From contig JAGGZS010000253.1 in NCBI GenBank assembly GCA_021161885.1, forward strand, positions 1 through 5,695: a DNA stretch of 5,695 bases. Reading direction: 5' to 3'. A program made the translations under genes and the position numbers. Origin of the DNA: a bacterium (lineage in GTDB: Bacteria; Auribacterota; Auribacteria; Auribacterales; Auribacteraceae). Each line of letters starts with the position of its first letter. Positions within the stretch are counted from its first letter, which is position 1. The notes under the pieces were generated by a model that was given only the letters and a program-made list of their open reading frames with translations, made no database searches and was not told the origin of the DNA. Below, one piece after another: positions 1-5,589 of this stretch.

Positions 1-530
1 ATTATAATATTGCGAAAAGAATAGTCCAAAACAGAATGTTTTTTATGTTCCATTGTTCAATTTATCTTACTGTTGTCGGGTTGCTCGTTTTAATTAATGT
101 AATGAATTTTGAAGGTTTATGGTGGTCGTTCTGGCCCGCTTGGTTTTGGGGCATTATGCTTGTCAGTAATTATTTATACGCTTATATTCTTGTCGATGTT
201 TTTAGTAAAAATCCTATGCAGAGCGAACGGTTTGAGCGAAAAGCGTTGTTTTGGATGCATCTATTGGTTTTTTTGCTCACAAACGGTACATTTGTTTTTA
301 TTAATATAATGTATAGTCCGCAAATTATCTGGAGCGTTTATCCTCTTTGCGGATGGGGTATAGGATTATTTTATCATTTCTTTTTTACTTATGTATTCAA
401 AGGCTGGAAAATTAAAAGATGGAAACAGCAAAAAATTATTAAATTAATGAAAAAATATTTTGATATCGAGCCTTTTTCGGAAGGTCTTGCCGGTCGTATA
501 GAAAAAGACAAGGTATCTTCAGATAAATAA
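1..530 (+). CDS. Tandem 2TM-domain membrane protein, 5' partial
   Basis: This is the 3' part of an integral membrane protein of unknown function. Two repeats of the same layout are visible. Each has a basic/aromatic lead-in, a hydrophobic helix ending in an IN motif (VLINVMN, then VFINIMY), a W/P-rich turn, and a second helix starting with WG (FWGIML, then GWGIGL). This matches the 2TM domain, present twice, giving four helices at about residues 3-23, 30-50, 72-93 and 100-120 counted from the ATG at 36. A basic tail (KGWKIKRWKQQK) follows and probably faces the cytoplasm. The reading frame stays open from 36 back to base 3. The codons there (AKRIVQNR) match the lead-in of the second repeat (SERFERKA), and the ATG at 36 has no Shine-Dalgarno, so the true start is very probably left of the window. 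2TM domains occur alone or fused to signalling domains; no such domain is present here. The gene converges on the leftward neighbour with a 15-base gap. Confidence 0.75.
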   Translation, partial: YNIAKRIVQNRMFFMFHCSIYLTVVGLLVLINVMNFEGLWWSFWPAWFWGIMLVSNYLYAYILVDVFSKNPMQSERFERKALFWMHLLVFLLTNGTFVFINIMYSPQIIWSVYPLCGWGIGLFYHFFFTYVFKGWKIKRWKQQKIIKLMKKYFDIEPFSEGLAGRIEKDKVSSDK

Positions 531-545
531 GGAATTTTTTTTCTG

Positions 546-1748
546 TTATTTCCTAAAAGGTGTATATAATGGATCGGCTATAAGCACCATTTGCCACGAT
601 ACCCCAGTCTGGGCGATATAGTAAGACTCCGCAACACTGAACCCGTTTAGTAATGCCGTGAAAAATACAATCGGATGAGGAAACGCCTGCACATAAGGTT
701 CGTTTACAGGTCCCATGGTAACGGTAATTCCTCTTTTGATAAATTCCGGGCACCAGTACCTCGGTTTTCTTAAAGATACGCATTCTGATGAAGCTATATG
801 CACGCCTATAGCACCTGGCACAAACGTGAACGAATCATGGTAATTTTGTAAAGCGTACCATCCCCAGTAAATTGCCGTATTCGGACATTTGCCTTTGCCG
901 AATAATTTGGACGTATTTTCAAGAGTGGTATTAAACCCTTTTGCCCGAAGAAATTTGGAAGTAATTACCAGCAGTTTATCCATATCGCCGTAAGCGCCGT
1001 TTGATTTTAAACCTCTGGCATCTATATAAGCGTTACCGTGTAGCCCGTATTTTTCCGCTTCAAGAGCATTATGAACCAGTTGTATCGCTGATTCGTAAGT
1101 AGGGCCGTCAATACGGCTGACCATAACGATATTAAATTTTTTTGAAAAGGGGACAAGGGTTTTATGCACATAAAAATAATACGGGTTCACAAGCCATCCG
1201 GCAAGATTATAATTGTCCTCAAACAACATATTCAGTTCTGAATCGACTGATGCCTCGCGCCGTTCTTTTTTAATCGACTTAATTGTTGATTTTTTTTCTT
1301 TGATTTCCTTGTTTAACAGTTTTATTGCATTTTCCGCCTTAATGAATTTTTTCTTATCCTTTATTATGCGCTTCAGTTTGTTTATCTCGTTATTGAGCTT
1401 ATTTATCTTACCTTCTGTTATTTTTAAAGGCATACCGTATATAAGGGCAATACAGAATATTTTATCTTTCAGATTGTTCTCGGCAATATATTTTCTTATT
1501 GGGTCTCTTATTTTTTCATTGTATGTATCCCTGTTTATTGTTTCCCGTGACGGGCAAATAACATAACACATATTTTTATCAGGGATAGACCTTAATTTTC
1601 GGTATTCTTGCGCCATTTTTACAGAGTCTCTATTACTGCCGTTATATACCACAAGAACATGGTCGGCAGTGAGCGCGGATAAATCGGTTGGCATTAACAT
1701 AAACGGTGCGATAACCAATAAGAAAACATCAAAGAAAAAATTTTTCAT
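546..1748 (-). CDS. TIGR03790-family secreted protein with coiled-coil insert
   Basis: A 400-residue protein of unknown function, recognised from memory of TIGR03790 motifs. These are an N-terminal VLVVYN strand followed by NRDSVKMAQEYRKLRSIP, then IRDPIRKYI, a strand with YGMPLKI, ASVDSEL at 166-172, NPYY, SRIDGPT at 211-217, YWGWYA at 294-299, PGAIGVHIASSEC at 311-323, and GPVNEPYVQAFPHP near 346-359. It ends with SWQMVLIADPLYTPF. Residues 1-25 look like a signal peptide (MKNFFF, hydrophobic core, DLSA), so the product is probably periplasmic or outer-surface. Residues 114-165 are almost all K, E, I, L and N in heptad-like order and form a predicted coiled coil between the second strand and ASVDSEL. 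The start ATG has a purine-rich AGGGGG four bases upstream. It is transcribed alone, divergent from the ABC genes. The overall fold resembles caspase-like/C25 peptidases (my inference), but no His-Cys dyad is evident. Family assignment is fairly sure, function unknown. Confidence 0.8.
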   Translation of the reverse strand: MKNFFFDVFLLVIAPFMLMPTDLSALTADHVLVVYNGSNRDSVKMAQEYRKLRSIPDKNMCYVICPSRETINRDTYNEKIRDPIRKYIAENNLKDKIFCIALIYGMPLKITEGKINKLNNEINKLKRIIKDKKKFIKAENAIKLLNKEIKEKKSTIKSIKKERREASVDSELNMLFEDNYNLAGWLVNPYYFYVHKTLVPFSKKFNIVMVSRIDGPTYESAIQLVHNALEAEKYGLHGNAYIDARGLKSNGAYGDMDKLLVITSKFLRAKGFNTTLENTSKLFGKGKCPNTAIYWGWYALQNYHDSFTFVPGAIGVHIASSECVSLRKPRYWCPEFIKRGITVTMGPVNEPYVQAFPHPIVFFTALLNGFSVAESYYIAQTGVSWQMVLIADPLYTPFRK

Positions 1749-1774
1749 TTCGCCCCCTGTTTCGTATCTGAATA

Positions 1775-1803
1775 ATAATGTGTAAGTAATAAAAAAAGTT
1801 CAA
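1775..1803 (-). promoter_or_regulatory. Putative sigma-70 promoter of the TIGR03790 gene
   Basis: Read on the minus strand, TTGAAC (1798-1803) and CATTAT (1775-1780) are separated by 17 bases, each matching four of six consensus positions. The predicted start of transcription lies about 20 bases upstream of the start codon at 1748. The surroundings are AT-rich, so chance matches are likely; this is the best candidate in the gap. Confidence 0.35.
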
Positions 1804-1809
1804 AAAATC

Positions 1810-1839
1810 TTTACTTAATAAGTGCAGTTAGTTTAGCAT
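1810..1839 (+). promoter_or_regulatory. Possible promoter of the ABC exporter/carboxypeptidase unit
   Basis: TTTACT (1810-1815) and TAGCAT (1834-1839), 18 bases apart, each match four of six sigma-70 positions. They lie about 60 bases before the ATG at 1900. A later TATATA at 1876 has no acceptable -35 partner. The call is weak. It rests mainly on the fact that this is the only gap upstream of three closely packed rightward genes, and it sits back to back with the candidate promoter of the leftward gene. Confidence 0.22.
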
Positions 1840-1899
1840 AGTTCGATTTTTCAATCAATTAAAAGGATTAACCAGTATATATCAGAGCGAGTTTTAATA

Positions 1900-2817
1900 A
1901 TGGCGCAAATTGTAATAAAAGCGAAAAATTTATCAAAATCATATAATGGTTTTAATTCCGTAAACGGCATAGATTTTGAAGTTGAAAGTTCTCAGTGTTT
2001 TGGCTTTTTAGGACCGAACGGAGCGGGAAAAACCACAACTATGAAAATGATATACTGCCTTAGCCCGATTACCGAGGGCGAACTTAAAATATATGATATG
2101 ACGCCTGAAAAATGCGCGGCTAAAATTAAATCTATAATAGGGGTTGTGCCCCAGGACAATAATCTTGACCCGCAACTTACAGTTGGGGAAAACTTAGTTA
2201 TTTACGCCCGCTTTTTCGGATTACCCCCTAACCTCTATAAACCAAGAATAAAAGAACTTATTTCGTTTATGGAACTTGATAAAAAAATGGATTCGCCCAT
2301 ACGGGAACTTTCAGGCGGAATGAAAAGGCGCCTTGTCATACTAAGGGCTCTTTTGCATAATCCCCGCATACTTATTCTTGATGAACCAACAACAGGGCTT
2401 GACCCGCAGGTCAGGCATCTTATCTGGGAAAAACTGAGGGAACTGAAAAGTTCAGGTGTAACTATGCTCCTTACTACCCATTATCTTGAAGAGGCGAGCC
2501 AGCTGTGCGACCAGCTGGTTATTATGGATAAAGGACGCATTTTAATGGCGGGCAATCCGCATAAACTTGTCGCTGAACATTTGTCTAAATATGTAATGGA
2601 ATTGAGCTTAAACGGCAATTTGTGTGCCGATCAGTTTAGGTTTGATCGCCCTAAATGTTATACGGAAGTTTATGGTTCACGATGTTATGTTTATTCCGAT
2701 TCGGAGCAGTTCCTGTCGCTGACCGCGGAAGAATTTAATTTAGAATCAAAACTTATCCGCAATTCTACTCTTGAGGATTTGTTCCTGAAACTAACCGGAA
2801 GAGGATTATCACAATGA
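1900..2817 (+). CDS. ABC-2 exporter ATP-binding subunit, NodI/CcmA-like
   Basis: This is the cytoplasmic ATPase that powers an ABC-2 type exporter with the permease encoded just downstream. All nucleotide-binding motifs are intact: Walker A GPNGAGKT at 38-45, Q-loop glutamine at 85 (VVPQD), signature LSGGM at 137-141, Walker B ILILD at 157-161 with catalytic Glu162, D-loop GLD at 166-168, and switch His194 (TTHYLEEA). Segments such as NLDPQLTVGENLVIYARFFG, GLDPQVRHLIWEKLR and EEASQLCDQLVIM are characteristic of NodI and its non-symbiotic relatives. The 305-residue length also fits NodI. Residues from about 225 onward form the C-terminal extension typical of this branch. The start is supported by a weak GAGCGAG eight bases upstream. 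The stop overlaps the next start (ATGA), so the two subunits are translationally coupled. The substrate is unknown: NodIJ exports lipochitin oligosaccharides in rhizobia, but nothing here implies nodulation. Confidence 0.93.
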   Translation: MAQIVIKAKNLSKSYNGFNSVNGIDFEVESSQCFGFLGPNGAGKTTTMKMIYCLSPITEGELKIYDMTPEKCAAKIKSIIGVVPQDNNLDPQLTVGENLVIYARFFGLPPNLYKPRIKELISFMELDKKMDSPIRELSGGMKRRLVILRALLHNPRILILDEPTTGLDPQVRHLIWEKLRELKSSGVTMLLTTHYLEEASQLCDQLVIMDKGRILMAGNPHKLVAEHLSKYVMELSLNGNLCADQFRFDRPKCYTEVYGSRCYVYSDSEQFLSLTAEEFNLESKLIRNSTLEDLFLKLTGRGLSQ

Positions 2818-3593
2818 TAGAAATACACGTTCCCGGATTTTTTCAGCGGGTTTTTTCTATTTTTCTAAGGCATCAGAAATGTTACTGCAAACATCTGTTT
2901 TCCAATGGCTTTCCTCCTTTTGTGGAACCGATTGTTTTTCTTGCGGCAATAGGAATTGGACTCGGCAGGCATATAGATAACATAGCCGGTATGAAGTACA
3001 GCCAGTTCGTAGCTTCAGGGCTTGTCGCCTCAACAGCTATGTTCACAGCCACTTTCGAGCTGACATACGGAACCTATGTCAGAATGGAGTTTGAGAATAT
3101 TTACGATTCTATCCTGTCAACCCCAATAAGCATTTTCGATGCATTCTTAGGGGAAATATTGTGGGCGGGCGCAAAAGGTTTTTTCTTTTCAAGCGCGGTT
3201 CTGCTGGTTATTTCTTTGTTAGGGTTTGTCAATTCGCCTTTCTGCGTTTTTGCGCCTTTTATAGGGGGGGCAACAGCTGTTATTTACGGCGCGTTGGCTT
3301 TGATTATTACATCGTGGGTGAAAGATATTAATACCTTTAATTTTTACATAACGGGCTGCTGTACGCCGATGTTTTTTCTGTCTGGAATTATTCTGCCCAT
3401 AAATGAGCTTCCGATTATTTTTCAGAAAATTTCTTATTTTATACCTTTAACCCATAGCGTTAATATTATAAGATCGTTACTGTTAGGCTCGTTTTCATAC
3501 TCTGTTTTTTACGATATTATTTTTTTGGCGGTTTTTATGCCTCTTTGCGTATCGTTAGCTATTTTATGTATTAAGAAAAGATTAATTGTCTAA
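2814..3593 (+). CDS. ABC-2 type permease, NodJ-like
   Basis: This is the inner-membrane subunit of the exporter, 259 residues with about six hydrophobic helices and close to NodJ in length (about 260). Landmarks of the NodJ branch are EPIVFLAAIGIGLG at 38-51, the FELTYGTYVRM segment at 81-91 followed by YDSILSTPIS (97-106), GEILWAGAKG at 113-122, and the conserved loop PMFFLSGIILPINELP at 185-200 leading to FIPLTHSVNIIR. The start overlaps the ATPase stop by four bases and has a good GAGGA Shine-Dalgarno (2801-2805) eight bases upstream. It is presumed to dimerise and pair with two copies of the upstream ATPase. A run of seven G at 3264-3270 lies inside the coding sequence (Gly-Gly-Ala) and could be a slippage site. 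Family assignment is sure; the exported molecule, perhaps a lipid-linked or glycolipid compound, is not known. Confidence 0.92.
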   Translation: MIEIHVPGFFQRVFSIFLRHQKCYCKHLFSNGFPPFVEPIVFLAAIGIGLGRHIDNIAGMKYSQFVASGLVASTAMFTATFELTYGTYVRMEFENIYDSILSTPISIFDAFLGEILWAGAKGFFFSSAVLLVISLLGFVNSPFCVFAPFIGGATAVIYGALALIITSWVKDINTFNFYITGCCTPMFFLSGIILPINELPIIFQKISYFIPLTHSVNIIRSLLLGSFSYSVFYDIIFLAVFMPLCVSLAILCIKKRLIV

Positions 3594-3608
3594 ACAACCG
3601 GTGTTATC

Positions 3609-4766
3609 ATGATTAAATTGAAAAAATATCGAACTGCATTTATATTTTTAATTTTAACGGTTATTTCTTTTTTATTAATCGGCAATTCTTACGCCCGTAA
3701 AAAAAAATTTGCTGCTGCGGTTCCTTCGGCAATTTTAATGGAACCAAATACCGGTAAAATATTGTACGCGAAAAATCCGAATAAACGACTTATTCCGGCG
3801 AGTTTAGTTAAAATTATGACACTTATTTTAACCTTTGATTATATAAAAGAAAAAAAATTAGATATTCAAACCAAAATCAGGATAACCCGCAAAGCAAGCC
3901 GAATAGGCGGACGCCAGATATATCTAAAAGAAGGCGAATACCTTACTCTTGAAGAGCTTATAAAGTCTGTGGCTATTTTTTCGGCAAATGATTCAGCTTA
4001 TCAGCTCGCTCAGGTTATCGCAGGATCACACGATAATTTTGTCAAAGATATGAATGCTAAAGCAAAGGAACTCGAACTTAAAAATACTCATTTTTATAAC
4101 GCTCATGGACTGCCTAAGAAAAATGCCGCATCAAAACAATATACTTGCGCGTTTGATATGGCTCAGCTCGCAAGATATGTTTTTCTGTTTTATCCTGAAA
4201 TTTTTAAGTACACAAATATAAAAATGGATTCCGTAAGAAACGGGGCGTTTCAATTAATGAGCACTAATAAGTTATTATGGAAACGCAAAGATGTATACGG
4301 CTTAAAGACAGGTTATATCAGGGCATCGGGTTTTTCCGTAGTTACAATGGCTAAAAGAGATAATTTTAATTTAATAGCCGTTGTTATGGGAGCGGCAACA
4401 AAAAACGCGCGGTTTATGATATCGTCTAATTTACTGGATTACGGTTTTGATAATTTTAAATACATTACTATATCCGATTTGCCCGGGTTAGCGGAAATTC
4501 CCGTAAAGGGCGGTCTTGAAGATGAAGTCGGGCTTAAAATATCGGGTTCTGAATCTTTTGTTATACCAAAAGAAAAAGAAGCGGATATAAAAATAGGATA
4601 CAGCCTGCCCGAATACTTGACAGCTCCGGTCGCCGAGGGACAAAAAATCGGGGCGGCAGTGGTGTCTATCGGAGATAAAAAAGAATTTTCAATTATACTT
4701 GAAACTAGAAATTCGGTAGCCGAAAAAATTTCTTTTTGGAAAAAAATAAAAAATTATTTCCGGTAA
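3609..4766 (+). CDS. D-alanyl-D-alanine carboxypeptidase (PBP5/DacA-DacF family)
   Basis: A low-molecular-mass penicillin-binding protein that removes the terminal D-Ala from peptidoglycan pentapeptides in the periplasm and so limits cross-linking. All three active-site motifs of the S11 family are present: SxxK as SLVK at 65-68 (nucleophile Ser65, Lys68), SxN as SAN at 125-127, and KTG at 233-235. The usual SLTK is SLVK here, a mild substitution. Residues 1-29 form a signal peptide (basic MIKLKKYR, long hydrophobic core, SYA before the probable cleavage site). The catalytic domain is about 38-270, and the PBP5-associated beta domain about 280-370. The tail FWKKIKNYFR is amphipathic and basic, as in PBP5 and PBP6 membrane anchors. 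The length of 385 is normal. The gene starts 15 bases after the permease stop with only a weak GGTG five bases upstream, suggesting read-through from the exporter genes. Nine consecutive A at 3698-3706 encode the lysines after the signal peptide. Confidence 0.95.
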   Translation: MIKLKKYRTAFIFLILTVISFLLIGNSYARKKKFAAAVPSAILMEPNTGKILYAKNPNKRLIPASLVKIMTLILTFDYIKEKKLDIQTKIRITRKASRIGGRQIYLKEGEYLTLEELIKSVAIFSANDSAYQLAQVIAGSHDNFVKDMNAKAKELELKNTHFYNAHGLPKKNAASKQYTCAFDMAQLARYVFLFYPEIFKYTNIKMDSVRNGAFQLMSTNKLLWKRKDVYGLKTGYIRASGFSVVTMAKRDNFNLIAVVMGAATKNARFMISSNLLDYGFDNFKYITISDLPGLAEIPVKGGLEDEVGLKISGSESFVIPKEKEADIKIGYSLPEYLTAPVAEGQKIGAAVVSIGDKKEFSIILETRNSVAEKISFWKKIKNYFR

Positions 4767-4767
4767 T

Positions 4768-4786
4768 AGAAATAACTTTTGTTTCT
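4768..4786 (+). terminator. Possible weak terminator after the carboxypeptidase gene
   Basis: AGAAATAA, loop CTT, TTGTTTCT forms an eight-pair hairpin with one G-U pair, starting two bases after the stop codon. Only two of the pairs are G-C, and the following stretch is T-rich but interrupted (ATCATGATTTTATTTT). It is placed where a terminator is expected, before the tRNA promoter, but is much weaker than a typical intrinsic terminator. Confidence 0.3.
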
Positions 4787-4876
4787 TATCATGATTTTAT
4801 TTTATATTTCCTGTACCGTTTTATTGCATCAATGTATATTTGTATAAAAAATTTTTGAGAAATTTCAGAAAATCAC

Positions 4877-4906
4877 TTGACTTTTATTACTGTTTTTCTG
4901 TATAAA
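4877..4906 (+). promoter_or_regulatory. Strong sigma-70-like promoter of the tRNA cluster
   Basis: TTGACT (4877-4882, five of six) and TATAAA (4901-4906, five of six) are 18 bases apart, with TG directly before the -10. The 30 bases upstream contain A and T tracts (for example AAAAAATTTTT at 4846-4855), like an UP element. The predicted start is near 4913, leaving a leader of about 38 bases before the first tRNA that would be removed during 5' processing. This is what one expects for a stable-RNA promoter. Confidence 0.75.
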
Positions 4907-4950
4907 ATCAAAACATTATATTTATTATGTTCCTTGTTAAATAGTATTTA

Positions 4951-5023
4951 GCTGGCGTAGCTCAATCGGTAGAGCAGCTGATTTGTAATCAGCAGGTTGC
5001 GGGTTCAAGTCCCATCGCCAGCT
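4951..5023 (+). tRNA. tRNA-Thr(UGU)
   Basis: A full cloverleaf of 73 bases. The acceptor stem is GCTGGCG/CGCCAGC with discriminator T, the D stem GCTC/GAGC, the anticodon stem GCTGA/TCAGC, and the loop TTTGTAA, giving anticodon TGT at 4984-4986, which reads ACA. The 3' CCA is not encoded (TTG follows), so it must be added by the CCA-adding enzyme. The T stem GCGGG/CCCAT has a G-U pair and a C-A mismatch at 5000/5014. It is first in a run of four tRNAs before tuf and corresponds in place and anticodon to E. coli thrU. Confidence 0.95.
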
Positions 5024-5051
5024 TTGACGGTTAATATTTTTAAATTGAAGC

Positions 5052-5137
5052 GGGGAGATACCAAAGCGGTCAAATGGAACAGACTGTAAATCTGTCGGCA
5101 CATGCCTTCGGAGGTTCGAATCCTCCTCTCCCCACCA
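5052..5137 (+). tRNA. tRNA-Tyr(GUA), CCA encoded
   Basis: A class II tRNA with acceptor GGGGAGA/TCTCCCC, anticodon stem ACAGA/TCTGT and loop CTGTAAA, giving anticodon GTA at 5086-5088. It has a long variable arm with the stem GGCACATGCC and a perfect T arm GGAGG/CCTCC around TTCGAAT. The discriminator is A (5134) and the CCA end is present in the DNA (5135-5137). It lies 28 bases after tRNA-Thr(UGU), with no promoter-like element between, so both probably come from one precursor. It corresponds to E. coli tyrU. Confidence 0.96.
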
Positions 5138-5174
5138 TTCTTTATATTGGGAACTTACTTGATATTTTAGGTAA

Positions 5175-5248
5175 GCGAGCGTAGCTCAATGGTAGAGCTC
5201 TGGCCTTCCAAGCCAGTCATGTGGGTTCGATCCCCATCGCTCGCTCCA
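5175..5248 (+). tRNA. tRNA-Gly(UCC), CCA encoded
   Basis: Acceptor GCGAGCG/CGCTCGC with discriminator T (5245), followed by an encoded CCA (5246-5248). The D stem is GCTC/GAGC, the anticodon stem CTGGC/GCCAG and the loop CTTCCAA, giving anticodon TCC at 5207-5209, which reads GGA and GGG. The T stem is GTGGG/CCCAT. It lies 37 bases after tRNA-Tyr and corresponds to E. coli glyT. Nine T follow at 5253-5261 without a separate hairpin; the tRNA itself is the only stable structure before them. Confidence 0.95.
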
Positions 5249-5387
5249 AATATTTTTTTTTAATGGGAATGCAATAACGTCCGGTACGGGCATAACATAT
5301 AATATATATTGAGTTAGAAAAACTTGAATTATTTATCCGCCGTAAACGGTTGATAGATGAGTAATAGTTTTTTGTATATTTTTATTG

Positions 5388-5417
5388 TTGACTTGATTTC
5401 ATTGTTTCATGTATAAT
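5388..5417 (+). promoter_or_regulatory. Strong promoter for tRNA-Thr(GGU)-tuf
   Basis: TTGACT (5388-5393) and a perfect TATAAT (5412-5417) are 18 bases apart, with TG directly before the -10, the same layout as the promoter in front of the first tRNA. A T-rich stretch lies just upstream (5367-5387). The discriminator after the -10 is ATTGCGC; its GC part is a feature seen in stringently controlled promoters. The rest of the gap 5249-5451 holds no gene I can support. Confidence 0.8.
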
Positions 5418-5451
5418 ATTGCGCATTTATTCCTTTGGATAAATGTGTTCT

Positions 5452-5524
5452 GCCCTCGTAGCTCAGCAGGTAGAGCACATGCATGGTAAGCATGAGGTCA
5501 CCGGTTCGATCCCGGTCGAGGGCT
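5452..5524 (+). tRNA. tRNA-Thr(GGU)
   Basis: Acceptor GCCCTCG/CGAGGGC with discriminator T, D stem GCTC/GAGC, anticodon stem CATGC/GCATG and loop ATGGTAA, giving anticodon GGT at 5485-5487, which reads ACC and ACU. The T stem ACCGG/CCGGT is perfect. The CCA is not encoded (TTG follows), as for the other threonine tRNA. It ends 65 bases before the tuf start and lies downstream of its own promoter, so tRNA and tuf mRNA are probably cut from one transcript. It corresponds to E. coli thrT. Confidence 0.95.
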
Positions 5525-5589
5525 TTGTTATAAAAGTTGAAATTTTTTCAGGAGTTGTTGGTTTTTCTTATAAAAAGAAGGAGAGAGAA

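Noticed and set aside
3..14. TATAATATTGCG at the left edge, identical to 5412-5423 in the tuf promoter
   Set aside because: At the left edge it lies in the coding frame of the 2TM protein and has no TTGACT partner in view. The match is short and AT-rich, so coincidence is likely.
109..309. Small rightward open frame inside the 2TM gene
   Set aside because: It lies wholly within a frame with clear repeated domain structure, has no ribosome site and no recognisable motif.
531..545. Terminator between the convergent genes (eight T at 535-542)
   Set aside because: Only very short stems (for example AGGAA/TTCCT, or TATC/GATA) can be drawn near the T run; not enough for an intrinsic terminator.
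553..783. Leftward 76-codon frame overlapping the end of the TIGR03790 gene
   Set aside because: It is out of frame with a conserved family C-terminus and has no independent support.
1213..1566. Rightward open frame with a hydrophobic S/F/L/I-rich product
   Set aside because: It is the antisense of the Lys/Glu-rich coiled-coil part of the TIGR03790 gene; such codons give Phe, Leu and Ser on the other strand, which explains its membrane-like look.
1900..3593. Assignment as true nodulation genes nodI/nodJ
   Set aside because: The similarity is to the wider NodIJ-like exporter family; no other nod genes or nod-box are present, so symbols were not given.
5249..5261. Intrinsic terminator after tRNA-Gly (nine T)
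   Set aside because: There is no hairpin other than the tRNA itself before the T run. Termination is possible but cannot be supported from sequence.
5357..5416. Small open frame of 19 codons before the tuf promoter
   Set aside because: It has no Shine-Dalgarno, runs through the -35 and -10 elements and has no recognisable sequence.
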